The notes beneath the pieces were generated by a model, which was given only the letters and a program-made list of their open reading frames with translations, had not been told where the DNA came from and ran no database searches. Of a stretch of DNA of 64,000 nt, positions 1 through 9,741 are shown piece after piece; positions within the stretch are counted from its first letter, which is position 1, and the number at the start of each line of letters is the position of its first letter. This DNA comes from Lachnospiraceae bacterium AD3010 (GTDB taxonomy: Bacteria; Bacillota; Clostridia; Lachnospirales; Lachnospiraceae). The stretch spans positions 1 through 64,000 of the forward strand of contig JHWU01000017.1 in the NCBI GenBank assembly GCA_000622025.1. Reading direction: 5' to 3'. The translations under genes and the position numbers were made by a program.

Positions 1-104
1 CTGCCCTCTGCGATACCAAGTATTCTCAGCTTTTCTTCATCGGGAATGGTGATAGATGAAGAGACTCTTTGCAGCAGTTCTTTTTTCTGATCTGATAATG
101 ACAT
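1..104 (-). CDS. partial CDS, N-terminal 34 residues, unrecognised
   Basis: The gene starts at the ATG on the complement of 102-104 and runs off the left edge. An AGGAAAGGAG ribosome binding site lies about 10 bases upstream. The visible product starts MSLSDQKKELLQRVSSSITI and continues through PDEEKLRILGIAEG. It has no signal peptide or membrane segment. Nothing in this short piece identifies a family, so only the existence of the gene is supported. Confidence 0.6.
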   Translation of the reverse strand, partial: MSLSDQKKELLQRVSSSITIPDEEKLRILGIAEG

Positions 105-139
105 GTGGAAATTACTCCTTTCCTTTTAGAAATGATTAA

Positions 140-198
140 GTAACTATTCAGAACCGTCACTTGCGGAACCGCAAGTGACGTATGAAAACCTCGGCATT
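140..198. repeat. 58-bp hairpin repeat, copy A
   Basis: This contains two 11-base arms (GTCACTTGCGG and CCGCAAGTGAC) around a 2-base loop, flanked by conserved bases. A nearly identical copy in opposite orientation lies at 16873-16930, with about three differences. It sits in the 390-base gap between two minus-strand genes that otherwise holds only hairpins. Confidence 0.85.
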
Positions 199-201
199 TT
201 G

Positions 202-286
202 GCATTCGGTCCATCGTGCGTAGCACGATTTAATTGACCGAATGCGCTGTATCTGTTCAGAAGCCAAAGGGTTCTGAACAGATACA
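202..286. repeat. two long hairpins downstream of lipoprotein gene
   Basis: The first hairpin (202-245) pairs GCATTCGGTC with GACCGAATGC and contains a nested ATCGTGC/GCACGAT stem. The second (248-286) pairs TGTATCTGTTCAGAA with TTCTGAACAGATACA, a perfect 15-bp stem. Neither has a good T-run. They lie 3' of the lipoprotein gene and could stop transcription or protect the transcript end. Together with the repeat at 140-198 they fill most of this gene-free interval. Confidence 0.6.
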
Positions 287-410
287 TGATTTATAGATTA
301 GTAAAATTGGATCATTGGCGATGTGCCAAGGATAGGTTACGGACAAACAGGATGTTCATCCGAAAGTGAAGCCAATATAGCAGAAACAGAAAAATAAATC
401 AAGTCGTTGA

Positions 411-443
411 GAAGATTCTTCGGGATATGCCCTCAGAATGACA
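411..443. repeat. dispersed GAAGATTCTTCG...CTCAGAATGACA repeat, diverged copy
   Basis: This is an imperfect copy of the short inverted repeat that recurs at 28469, 33650-33802, 37123-37203 and 63762-63836. The outer arms AAGATTCTTC and CTCAGAATGACA are kept and the centre differs. Confidence 0.6.
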
Positions 444-492
444 TAGTCAAAGAATACTCTTGATATATACACGGGTGAGCCGGTCCGTTCCC

Positions 493-1461
493 TCAGTATA
501 CGCTCTCCACCCGGAGCTCTTCGCCCTCGGGATAGAATCGCCATATAGAGTGACCAGGGACGCGATGCTCGGTTAAGTAGTATTCTCCGTCAATCTCCGA
601 TATAAAATATGGCGTTCCGCCTCCGACAAAATAATGGTAAATATCCTCATATTCATTTTTCTCAAGTTCTTCAAGGGAATGGCAGCGTAAGATCGTTGCA
701 TAATTCTGATCCCATTTATCATCTGTAGATATGGTGATATAGAAGTAGTCCTCTATCCGTGTTATCTGTATCATTCCTGCCATGGATGAAGGCACAGGAT
801 ACCTTTCAAGAATCTCAAATGTATCCGGATCCGCCTTTATTATGCTCTTATTACCGGAAACAAAATATATCTCATCACCGATAAGGGTAAAGGAGCGAAC
901 GTAAACACCATTAAGCTCCGGAATCGATCTTACGTCGGAAATATACAGCTGACCATCATTATCATCATGTTTAAAAACGTACATTTCCCCACTCATAGAA
1001 CACCAGACAAAAAAAGCTTCCCGCTCTTTGTCATAGACAATGTAATGTGGACGTGACGTGATATTATCGAACTTCTGGGTGAGTTTGAAGCCGCCGTTCT
1101 GCTTTTCAAAGACGATGATACGGTCATTTTCCGTATCATCCGTGAGATAGACCCTGCCATCACCGGCCAAGGTATGCCCCTTATTTATCTCGTCAGTCAT
1201 CACAGACCACTCCTCCAGAGGATCCTCCAGATTGTCATTAAAGATGATCTGGTTATGGTAGCAGTCGACGATAAAGTAATCCTCACCGATCTTCGTTATC
1301 TGTGTGGGGATATCCAGAGAATTAAAGCTGTTCTTCCGGGGAGGTTCAGACACAGTTGATATGCTTTCCGGGGATGCTGTCCCGGAAGAGCACCCCTGAA
1401 AAAAATAAGCAGAAAAAAGAACTAATAAAAGTAAAAAAACAGTATGCTTAATTATATTCAT
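493..1461 (-). CDS. predicted secreted lipoprotein, beta-propeller-like
   Basis: The 322-residue product begins with a signal peptide whose lipobox FQGC places the lipidated cysteine at residue 24, so it should be anchored outside the membrane. The rest is a series of about 45-residue units with motifs such as EDYFIVD, RVYLTDD and EIYFVSG, which looks like a WD40- or NHL-type beta propeller. This fold call is by eye, and I recognise no named family. It is the last gene of a four-gene minus-strand cluster and follows the chemoreceptor-like gene by 11 bases with no clear Shine-Dalgarno, so it is probably translated from the operon message. A role as an extracytoplasmic binding partner of the upstream sensors is an inference from position. 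Confidence 0.75.
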   Translation of the reverse strand: MNIIKHTVFLLLLVLFSAYFFQGCSSGTASPESISTVSEPPRKNSFNSLDIPTQITKIGEDYFIVDCYHNQIIFNDNLEDPLEEWSVMTDEINKGHTLAGDGRVYLTDDTENDRIIVFEKQNGGFKLTQKFDNITSRPHYIVYDKEREAFFVWCSMSGEMYVFKHDDNDGQLYISDVRSIPELNGVYVRSFTLIGDEIYFVSGNKSIIKADPDTFEILERYPVPSSMAGMIQITRIEDYFYITISTDDKWDQNYATILRCHSLEELEKNEYEDIYHYFVGGGTPYFISEIDGEYYLTEHRVPGHSIWRFYPEGEELRVESVY

Positions 1462-1472
1462 TGTATATCACA

Positions 1473-3686
1473 TCAAATACGGGATTTTTCCATATCTTCA
1501 AGAGCGGAACTGATCTCCGTGAAAAGCTTATTATTGCTGTCCTGTGAATGAATGGAAGAAGTAGCCGCATCTATCTTCATCCTGATTTCACGGCTGATAT
1601 GCCTCAATTCTTCCAGTTCGTTTTCAACTCCGGAAATAGCTGATGCACGTCTGTTATCAGGATCCTCTTCATCAAGAAGTCGCTTTTCCGCATCAGCAAA
1701 ACCATCCCTTGCGGACACCAGGCTCTCCTGCTGCTCCTTTGAATAGCTTTCCAGCCCCTGCATAAGCCTGTGGGTTTTTTCAAAATCCGAGTTCAGCTTT
1801 TCAACTGTATTGCTTATCTCCTGAACGGATCTTTCAGTCTGCTCGGCGAGCTTTGAGATCTCTCCCGCGACTACCGCAAAGCCACGCCCCGCTTCACCGG
1901 CACGGGCAGCTTCTATGGAGGCATTCAGGGAAAGAAGATTGGTCTCACTTGCCACATCGGAGATAATGGTTGCCGCCTTATTTATTTCCTTAACCGAACC
2001 GCTGGTCTCATTAAGCTGCCCTGTGATCCCGTTAATACTGCTTCCGAGACTTTCTCCGGAGAGCACAAGAGTATCTATGGCATTTGCAGCATCCCGGAAT
2101 GCCTTTCTGTTTCCGTTCTCCGGATCTGCGCCGGATGGCTCTGTGAAGAATTCCGACAGGCTGCTTTTCAGTATATCAAGCTTCCTGTCAAAGCTGTCCA
2201 TCAGTTGATCTATCGCGCTAAGTTCCTCCGTCCCGCTTCCGCAATTGTCCGCTTCGACAATCTTCTTACGGAGAGAAGCTGATCTCTCTTCGACAGCAAT
2301 AAGACTCTTTCTGAGTGCCAGATTTTCCTCATCTCTAAGACGGTCCTTATCCTCCTTTACCCGGCTCAGGGTTTCATTGTCGCGAATTCTTCTTATCGCG
2401 GAAATACCTGTAAGGGAAAGAAGGACGATCATTATTACCGCAAATAACATAGCAAATACAGTAATAACCGTTGTACCTGTATTTCCCTTAGCCTCCCCGG
2501 ATGCAGACGGCTGTATATCAGGTGCCGGAGACACTGCTCTTTGTTTCCCTTCTTTATTATCTTCGCTGCCTTCCTCTGTTCCGCCGGTCTCTTCCATGGC
2601 ATCTGAGGATTTTAATACAGGCGCTTCGTCTTCAGCTTTAAGAAACGCTTCCTTTTCATCAAGCCGCCCGGTTATTTTGATGACAAGAGGGTCTGTTTCA
2701 GGATATGAAGATAGAGTGTCGCGCATTCCCTCAATGGCTGCTTCCACATTTTTCTTAGCTTCCGCACTGTCCTGTCCGGCTGCGGCTTTGCTCCTGTAAA
2801 CTGCAAAGGCTTCATTTATGCTGTCAAAGCTGTCCCGGCCTTCTTCCTTTCCGGTAAAGTCACAACCCGTAGTAAAGGCAAAGTCCTTATTTTCACCTAC
2901 AAAATAGAGATCATAATACACTGTGGAAAAGTCTGATGAATCCATATCATTAAGAGGTATTTCCACAGATATCCGTTCATCTTCCGGACTGCCGGTGAAA
3001 TCCACATCCGAACATATACTGTCGACACCGTTAATCTTTGAGAGAGATGTTCCCTGTAAGGCGCTGCCATGACTTAAGGAAAGATCCTCATCAGACAGTG
3101 CTCCTATATTCAGTGCCTTAGAATCGTCAAACAAAACTCCTGCAATATGTATCTTTCCCTTAAAGGAACCGCTGTCACCTATCACCCTTATCAGAGCATC
3201 TCTTCGCTTTGTCATTTCAGGAAAGGTTCCCCTGAAACGCACCCTAAGTGCTTCGCCCCCGGAAAGCTTTACAGTCTCCATATTGTCAAGGCTAACCCTT
3301 ATCCTGTAGTTTTTGATAAGCTCGGGATCATCCTGTTTTAACGCATTAAGAGCATTTCGTATATCGCCGTCCCCTGCGGTAAAATCTGCATAGGCCTTTG
3401 CTTCACCGCTGAAATCCGATCCGGCCGCAGCACTTGTAAGCTGCTCGGCTTTCCTTGATGCCTCCCTCGCCATATTTTCCGCATCATCAGCTCTTGCGTC
3501 ACTTTCTGCCAGTGCAGAGGCATAAGCCGCCGCGGCCGCTTCCGCAGCTTGAGAATTATCCTCAGCCTTTCTTGCCCTACCTGCAGAAACAAATGAACAT
3601 ACTGCAAGAACAATTACAGAGAATAAAGCTGCCAGCATTATCAATATGGTTTTCAGCCCGTTTCCCGCATTCAAAATACCTGACAC
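1473..3686 (-). CDS. methyl-accepting chemotaxis-like transducer
   Basis: The 737-residue protein has a membrane segment at about residues 12-33, a large region outside the membrane (about 35-405) with coiled-coil stretches, and a second membrane segment at about 409-432. The cytoplasmic part carries the conserved MCP hairpin tip around residues 577-620, including [20 protein letters not shown]. No clear HAMP domain follows the second membrane segment. An acidic low-complexity stretch precedes it. The GTG start at 3686 sits directly against GAAGGAG, so the in-frame TTG at 3674 with better spacing may be the real start. It lies 51 bases after the hydrogenase-like kinase gene. MCPs normally control CheA, but no che genes are in the window, so an accessory or non-motility role is possible. 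Confidence 0.85.
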   Translation of the reverse strand: MSGILNAGNGLKTILIMLAALFSVIVLAVCSFVSAGRARKAEDNSQAAEAAAAAYASALAESDARADDAENMAREASRKAEQLTSAAAGSDFSGEAKAYADFTAGDGDIRNALNALKQDDPELIKNYRIRVSLDNMETVKLSGGEALRVRFRGTFPEMTKRRDALIRVIGDSGSFKGKIHIAGVLFDDSKALNIGALSDEDLSLSHGSALQGTSLSKINGVDSICSDVDFTGSPEDERISVEIPLNDMDSSDFSTVYYDLYFVGENKDFAFTTGCDFTGKEEGRDSFDSINEAFAVYRSKAAAGQDSAEAKKNVEAAIEGMRDTLSSYPETDPLVIKITGRLDEKEAFLKAEDEAPVLKSSDAMEETGGTEEGSEDNKEGKQRAVSPAPDIQPSASGEAKGNTGTTVITVFAMLFAVIMIVLLSLTGISAIRRIRDNETLSRVKEDKDRLRDEENLALRKSLIAVEERSASLRKKIVEADNCGSGTEELSAIDQLMDSFDRKLDILKSSLSEFFTEPSGADPENGNRKAFRDAANAIDTLVLSGESLGSSINGITGQLNETSGSVKEINKAATIISDVASETNLLSLNASIEAARAGEAGRGFAVVAGEISKLAEQTERSVQEISNTVEKLNSDFEKTHRLMQGLESYSKEQQESLVSARDGFADAEKRLLDEEDPDNRRASAISGVENELEELRHISREIRMKIDAATSSIHSQDSNNKLFTEISSALEDMEKSRI

Positions 3687-3737
3687 TCCTTCATGTTTTT
3701 TACAAAATCCTTTGCAAACAGATCAGCACTTTATGAT

Positions 3738-6700
3738 CTATGACAGTATCTTAATGATCTCCTCGTAGTCGAATAGGGAATAGGCATTTTCCAGCTGTTT
3801 ATAGCGTTCCTTTTCACTGTCTGCAATACGGAAGTCCTTCATTTCTTCAAATACAGCTTCCAGCCTGTCTATATCCATCTTTTCCGCAGCATCCCTTATT
3901 TCTTCATATACATCCCTCATCAACCCGGGATCGGCATACTGCAGCTCTTCATTTTCCCTCTCGTCAAAGACCCCGGAGAGTAAGCTCTTAAACCCCCGGT
4001 ATTCACTAAGAAGAGCATCATGATTTTCCCGGATAAACTGCAGGTCTTCCTTCTTTCCGGCATTTTCAAGATTCTGTGCCTTTTCCCCCAGATCCATCGC
4101 TCCTATGAGCTTCGCCGAGCTTTTCAGGGCATGCACCTTTATGGTGTAATTCGTTATATCCTTCGAAGCGTAAAAACCCTCGATCTCGTCAGCCTTATCC
4201 TCGATCGAATCATAAAAGATCTTTAAGAGCGGAAGATACGCTTCCACCGAGCCGCTGTTATTTATTCCCATATCAAGGTTTATCTCATTGCAGCGCTTTA
4301 ATATCTTAAGCGCGTCAGTTTCCTCTTCCCCGGGAGTGCCGTCTTCTTTATCACCGCCCTCAGTAATGGGAACCACAAGCTCCTTCGGCAGCCTGGAAAA
4401 GAGCATTTCTTCAAGCTGAACCGCATCAACAGGCTTCGAAAGATAATCATCAAAGCCGGCCGATATATACTCTTCTCTTGCTCCCGCGATGGCATTGGCA
4501 GTTAAGCAGATAGCCGGTGTTTCCTTATTCGGGTTACTGTCATCACTGCGGATCTCGTGAAGAGTCTCTATTCCATCCTTATCCGGCATCATATGGTCAA
4601 GGAAGATCAGATCGTACTTTTTGGCAGCAGAAAGCTCCACCGCCTTAAATCCGTTATCTGCTGTATCTATCCTGACCTTGGTCTGTTTCAGGAGGCTGTT
4701 TAATACCACCAGATTCATAGGGTTATCATCAACCGCCAGTATCTCCGCATCCGGAGCCATATATGTCTCCCTGTAAGCCCTTCTCTTTTCCACATTCTCC
4801 CGGAATGCGGCCTCGTAGTCACCGAGTTCCGCCCACTTCGCAACTCCCTGCTTCAGATCAAAGCGGAAGGTAGAGCCGACACCGTAGGTACTCTCAACCT
4901 GAAGGGTCGATCCCATAAGCTTTAAAAGACTTTCTGTCAGATTGATCCCGAGACCTACTCCTGCAATATGGCGGTTCTTCTTTTCTTCAATACGCTCAAA
5001 TTCATTATAAAGCTTCCGTATATCCTCTTCACGTATGCCCACACCCGTATCAATGACGGCTATCTTCAGGATCACATTACCCGGCTCAGTCTCTATCTTC
5101 TCATGCTCCATTTTGAAGGTAATGCTGCCTTTTTCCGTATATTTGACCGCATTTGTAAGAAGATTCATTATAACCTGCTTTATTCGCTTTACATCACCGA
5201 AAAGATTCTTGGGTGTTCCCGGATCAAAGTCAAGAATGATCTTCAAACCCTGGGCATCTGCCCTGGTGCGGATCATATTCACCATCTCATTCAAAAGCTC
5301 CGAAAGATCATAGAAATCGGGCTTTATCTCCATATCTCCCGCTTCTATCCTGGAGAAATCCAGGATATTATTCACAAGACCCAGAAGTGTATTCCCCGCG
5401 CTCCTGATGGTTTCGGAGTATTCGATGACATTAGGATCATCACTCTCCCTGAAGATCATTTCATTCATACCGAGGATGGCATTTATCGGTGTCCTGATCT
5501 CATGAGACATATTGGCGAGGAAGGCGCTCTTCGCCCCTGCCAGTTTTTCAGCGACGGCTTTCTCGGTCTCAAGCTCCTCAACCATAGTCTTCTCATAGTA
5601 AATACAGTTTTCCTTATGGTTAAAGCCGTTATATATAGCGGTTGCCATCTGGGTACAGCCCTCGTAACCGCAGCAGTTGCAATTTATCTCCCTGGATTCG
5701 GGTGTAAGCTTGTTCATGCTGACAAAAATACGTTCCAGCTCCTCTTCGTCAGGAATATCGTAACGGCATTCTGCGGATCGATCGGTATATTCTCTTAGAT
5801 AGTCTTCCAGCTTCAGGTTTTCGAACTGCTTATTAAAATTCCGGAGCCTTTCTTCCGGCGTATCCCCTCTGGACCAGGCATCGCCGCTTTCATCCTTCTT
5901 TGCCAGCTCGCGGATATTGAGCAGGGCATAAAATGCATCATCCGTTCTGGCCTTTTCGGGATTGACTGCAGTTCCGCAGATACAGCCCTTTTCACAGTTC
6001 AGGGCATCAATAAAGAGGAAGGGTGTTTCTTTATCCCTGATCCTGTCTGCATTCTGGTGCATCCATTCATAAAGACGGCGTTCACCCTCGATCTGCCGGA
6101 CAAACACCTGGTCTCCGAGAAACCATCTGACATTTTCCGCAAGACCTCCCGGCGTTGGATAAAAAAGCCCCAGACCGTACTCTATATCGCTGTGGGAGAA
6201 TTCAGCGCTGATGTTGTGCTCCCTTACATATTTCATCAGATGCTCGAAGGTAACATTATACTGCACAAGACCCTTATTATGCGGATCCTCCATCTCCATC
6301 TTTTTTGCGATACAGGGGCTTATAAAAGCGAACTTGTCGGTTACCCCCATTTCCTGCCGTGCATAGATCGCCGCACACATCAGGGGGCTCTGCACGGGAA
6401 AAAGCATGGGAATGAGCTCCGGAAGATATCTCTCTATATATGAGACCACTGCGGGGCAGGGCTGGGAGATCCCCCCGTAGAACTTGTATTTATCAATATA
6501 ATTTAAATATCCCCAGGTCGTGATATCGGCTCCGAAGGATACGTTTATGATCCGCTTTATGCCAAGCTTCTTCAGGCCGCCAATGACATTCCCGTATTCT
6601 GAGGGGAAATTGGCCCTGAATGCCGGAGCGATCAGTATCGATATTGATTCCCCATTTTTCAGATCCTCGAAGAATCTCTCCGTATCATCCTCGAATTCAC

Positions 6701-6881
6701 GGGCACCATGAACACACACATCAATACAGCTGCCGCAGGCAACACACTTACTTCCGTCAACCTCGATCCTTGCACGGCCGTTCTCCTCCGTGGAGATACA
6801 GGCGCCGATAGCACTGCAGACCTTGATACACTTATTGCAGCCTATGCAGTTGTCATTAGTAAAAACAATACTCCCTTTCAT
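3738..6881 (-). CDS. hybrid histidine kinase with ferredoxin and [FeFe]-hydrogenase-like sensor domain
   Basis: The 1047-residue protein has no membrane segment. Residues 12-60 form a two-cluster ferredoxin (CIGCNKCIKVC and CVACGSCIDVC). Residues of about 80-310 match the [FeFe]-hydrogenase large-subunit domain, with cysteines at 142 (SQPCPAV), 190 (SPCIAKKME), 296 and 300 (NCEKGC) at the four H-cluster cubane ligand positions. A further Fe-S module lies at 401-426 (CNCCGYEGC...C). A kinase part follows: HisKA with His460 (SHEIRTP), HATPase, receiver with Asp762, and HPt with His917. The ATG overlaps the stop of the upstream kinase gene by 4 bases. The position before the cubane cysteine of loop 1, Cys in catalytic enzymes, is proline here, so sensing of H2 or redox state rather than catalysis is inferred. 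Confidence 0.9.
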   Translation of the reverse strand: MKGSIVFTNDNCIGCNKCIKVCSAIGACISTEENGRARIEVDGSKCVACGSCIDVCVHGAREFEDDTERFFEDLKNGESISILIAPAFRANFPSEYGNVIGGLKKLGIKRIINVSFGADITTWGYLNYIDKYKFYGGISQPCPAVVSYIERYLPELIPMLFPVQSPLMCAAIYARQEMGVTDKFAFISPCIAKKMEMEDPHNKGLVQYNVTFEHLMKYVREHNISAEFSHSDIEYGLGLFYPTPGGLAENVRWFLGDQVFVRQIEGERRLYEWMHQNADRIRDKETPFLFIDALNCEKGCICGTAVNPEKARTDDAFYALLNIRELAKKDESGDAWSRGDTPEERLRNFNKQFENLKLEDYLREYTDRSAECRYDIPDEEELERIFVSMNKLTPESREINCNCCGYEGCTQMATAIYNGFNHKENCIYYEKTMVEELETEKAVAEKLAGAKSAFLANMSHEIRTPINAILGMNEMIFRESDDPNVIEYSETIRSAGNTLLGLVNNILDFSRIEAGDMEIKPDFYDLSELLNEMVNMIRTRADAQGLKIILDFDPGTPKNLFGDVKRIKQVIMNLLTNAVKYTEKGSITFKMEHEKIETEPGNVILKIAVIDTGVGIREEDIRKLYNEFERIEEKKNRHIAGVGLGINLTESLLKLMGSTLQVESTYGVGSTFRFDLKQGVAKWAELGDYEAAFRENVEKRRAYRETYMAPDAEILAVDDNPMNLVVLNSLLKQTKVRIDTADNGFKAVELSAAKKYDLIFLDHMMPDKDGIETLHEIRSDDSNPNKETPAICLTANAIAGAREEYISAGFDDYLSKPVDAVQLEEMLFSRLPKELVVPITEGGDKEDGTPGEEETDALKILKRCNEINLDMGINNSGSVEAYLPLLKIFYDSIEDKADEIEGFYASKDITNYTIKVHALKSSAKLIGAMDLGEKAQNLENAGKKEDLQFIRENHDALLSEYRGFKSLLSGVFDERENEELQYADPGLMRDVYEEIRDAAEKMDIDRLEAVFEEMKDFRIADSEKERYKQLENAYSLFDYEEIIKILS

Positions 6882-9691
6882 ACGCTTGATACTGCCTCTT
6901 TCTCCTCCAGACAGGAGATCAGAGCTTCGTAGTCGTACTGCCTTGCAGCATCTCTAAGCTCCGTAAACAGACCACTGTCTTCGTCCGGAACAATATAATC
7001 CTCCATTTCGGAGAAAATGCTTTCCAAAAGATAACTGTCCCCTTCCTTCGCTGCGGACAGGATCTCCATATATACACTGTCCATCAGCTTCCTGTCTGCC
7101 CTGATCCTATCTGACGCCTTTTTACCTCCCCGGAAGGCAGGTGCCAGATCGTCCTTTAACTCACGATAATCCCGTATAAAACCGTCTATATGGTTTCTGA
7201 TATAATCCACATCTCCGCTTTTCCCGGCATCTTCAAGCCTCTGGGCTTCTTCTCCATACTCTGCGGCACCTATTATTCTTAAAGAGCTCTTCAGGGCATG
7301 GATCTGTATGGTAAAGTCCCCGATATTACCCTCATCATAGTACTTTCTTATCTCCGCCACCTTTTCATCAACAACCTCACAGAATATCCGGAGCACACCT
7401 AAATAAGCCTCCTTTGATCCGCTGTTTACCAATCCCTTTTTCCAGTCTATCACAGAACAATCCCTTACGGCAGCAGGAATCTCATCTTCTACGGCGGTAT
7501 TCGCGCTGTCATCCTGATCGCTCTGCAAGATGACCTTATCAGCGGGCAGATATTCCATCAGCATTTTCTCCAGCGAATCTGCATCTATTGGTTTTGTCAG
7601 ATAGTCGTTGAAGCCCTCTTTAATGTATTGCTGTCTGGCTCCGCTCACGGCGTTTGCGGTAAGACAGATCACGGGAGTACCCTTATTCAGATCGTTTTCC
7701 CCGGCCCTCATCTCCTTAAGGGTCTCTATTCCATCCTTCTCCGGCATCATATGATCCAGGAAGATAATATCATATTTCTTCATACTGCTGAAAGAAAGGC
7801 ACTCTTCTCCGCTTTCCGCAGTCTCCGTCCGTACCCGGGTTTTCTTGATAAGGCTCTTAAATACGGTAAGATTCAAAGGATTATCGTCCACAACAAGAAT
7901 GCAGGTACCCGGTGCCGTAAATTTCTCCCTGTACTTTTCCCTGCTGTTAAGCCTTGAACGCAGGGACAGCTGATAATCCCCAAGGCTCTCCCACTTCACA
8001 ACCTTCTGTTTTAACGCAAACGAAAAAACGGAACCCTGACCGTATACACTCCCGACCTGCAGCTCGGAATCCATAAGACGAAGAAGGTTCTTCGTTATGC
8101 TCATGCCGAGACCCGTTCCCTCCACGTTCCGGTTGCGCTTTTCCTCAATTCGCTCAAATTCGGAGAAAAGCTTGTGCATATCCTCAGTCTTTATTCCGAT
8201 CCCCGTATCTATGACCGAAACCTTGAGGATCACGCCGTCATCTTCTCCGGCAACCCTGTCAAACCCTATCCTGAAGGTAACTCCGCCCTTTTCCGTGTAT
8301 TTTACCGCATTTGTAAGGATATTCGTAATTACCTGCTTTATCCGCACCTCGTCTCCGTAGAGAAGCTTTGGTGTATCCGGATCGAAATCCGTTTTCAGGG
8401 CAAGTCCTTTTTCCTCAGCCCTTACGGATATCATATTCACCAGATCGTTTATGGTGGATGAAAGATCGTATTCCACGGGGTTTATCTCAAGCTTTCCCGC
8501 CTCTATCTTTGAGAAATCCAGAATGTCATTGATCAGTCCGAGAAGAGTATTTCCCGCTGCCTGAACGTTCTTGGCATAGAGAAGTATGTCCTCATCCTCG
8601 CACTCCCTGAGGATCATCTCATTCATTCCGAGAACCGCATTTATCGGTGTCCGTATCTCATGAGACATATTTGAAAGGAATGAAGATTTGGCTTCGCTGG
8701 CCGCCATAGCCTCTTCGGTTCTCTGTGCTGACTCCACCGCTTCCATACTCTTTTTTTCAGATCTGTTCATCAGAAACAGGAAGGACGCAATGATAATGAC
8801 GGCACTGAGAATGGTTATGATAAGCGGTATCCGGAGAGCAGCGAAATCGTTTGTTGCATCTATCACGGACACACAGGCCCAGTCATTTTCAAGAGGCATG
8901 GCATATACCATATAATCCCTGCCCTCATAATCAAGATAGGTATAACCACCATCGACAGAATTGATCATTTGGGAGATCGCGACAGAAAGCGTGTCACTCC
9001 CTCTGTATATATCCGTGCCGATCCTGCTATGATCGGAGTTTGCGATCACGATCCCTTTGCCGTTTATGATAAACTCGGAATCTGACCGCCCGTAACGGAC
9101 ATGCTGCTCCACAACCCTCTGGAAGCGGTTCATCAGGATATCAAGTGCGACAACACTCTCTGAATCGCAGAGCCTCTTTACAAGGGTAATGGTTATATCT
9201 CCGGTATCCATATCCACATAAGGATCTACGATGATGATCCGCTCATCTCCAACCATCGCCTGAAGATACCAGGGTCTCTCTGTAGGCTCATAGTCTTCTT
9301 CCGGAACCCAACCTGACCCGTCCAGATATTCTCCGTTAATGTATCCGTACAGTCCGGTGGTCTCCAGGGTAAGGGTATTATCTACCGCCAGAGTTTCGGT
9401 AGTCAGAAAGTCAAGTATTTCCTTCTGGGATCTTCCTTCCGTCAGCATATTATCGAGTGTGTGCGCGGCGAGATTCACCACATTCATGCTCGATAAAAGC
9501 TCCTTATCTATCTGGGATGCCGATTCAATGGCGTTAATGCGCCCGGTATTGATGATATTGTCCCTGGTCTGTCTGTAGAGCTGACTATAGAAAACAGCCA
9601 CCATACACACAAAGAAGACCGTTATCAGGATATAGAATAACAGTCTTCTTTTCTGCGCTTTTCTTTCGTTATCGGCCGCTGCTTTTTCCAT
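6878..9691 (-). CDS. membrane hybrid histidine kinase with dCache-type sensor
   Basis: The 937-residue kinase has membrane segments at about residues 17-37 and 286-308 that frame a dCache-type extracellular sensor with motifs such as RPWYLQAM and VDPYVDMDTGDI. The cytoplasmic part has HisKA with His344 (SHEIRTP), HATPase, a receiver with Asp646 (FLDHMM) and a C-terminal HPt with His798. The phosphorelay therefore ends on an HPt and needs a separate response regulator, which is not in the window. Its kinase-receiver-HPt part is closely similar to that of the next gene, suggesting duplication followed by exchange of the sensor. It is the first gene of the four-gene cluster, and its stop overlaps the next start by 4 bases. 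Confidence 0.9.
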   Translation of the reverse strand: MEKAAADNERKAQKRRLLFYILITVFFVCMVAVFYSQLYRQTRDNIINTGRINAIESASQIDKELLSSMNVVNLAAHTLDNMLTEGRSQKEILDFLTTETLAVDNTLTLETTGLYGYINGEYLDGSGWVPEEDYEPTERPWYLQAMVGDERIIIVDPYVDMDTGDITITLVKRLCDSESVVALDILMNRFQRVVEQHVRYGRSDSEFIINGKGIVIANSDHSRIGTDIYRGSDTLSVAISQMINSVDGGYTYLDYEGRDYMVYAMPLENDWACVSVIDATNDFAALRIPLIITILSAVIIIASFLFLMNRSEKKSMEAVESAQRTEEAMAASEAKSSFLSNMSHEIRTPINAVLGMNEMILRECEDEDILLYAKNVQAAGNTLLGLINDILDFSKIEAGKLEINPVEYDLSSTINDLVNMISVRAEEKGLALKTDFDPDTPKLLYGDEVRIKQVITNILTNAVKYTEKGGVTFRIGFDRVAGEDDGVILKVSVIDTGIGIKTEDMHKLFSEFERIEEKRNRNVEGTGLGMSITKNLLRLMDSELQVGSVYGQGSVFSFALKQKVVKWESLGDYQLSLRSRLNSREKYREKFTAPGTCILVVDDNPLNLTVFKSLIKKTRVRTETAESGEECLSFSSMKKYDIIFLDHMMPEKDGIETLKEMRAGENDLNKGTPVICLTANAVSGARQQYIKEGFNDYLTKPIDADSLEKMLMEYLPADKVILQSDQDDSANTAVEDEIPAAVRDCSVIDWKKGLVNSGSKEAYLGVLRIFCEVVDEKVAEIRKYYDEGNIGDFTIQIHALKSSLRIIGAAEYGEEAQRLEDAGKSGDVDYIRNHIDGFIRDYRELKDDLAPAFRGGKKASDRIRADRKLMDSVYMEILSAAKEGDSYLLESIFSEMEDYIVPDEDSGLFTELRDAARQYDYEALISCLEEKEAVSSV

Positions 9692-9741
9692 GTGACTATA
9701 ATTATATAGAAAAAGAAGCTATATCTCAATAATGAGCAGCC

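Noticed and set aside
4968-5798. 276-residue plus-strand frame inside the hydrogenase-like kinase gene
   Set aside because: It is antisense to a strongly conserved kinase domain and has no family features or ribosome binding site.
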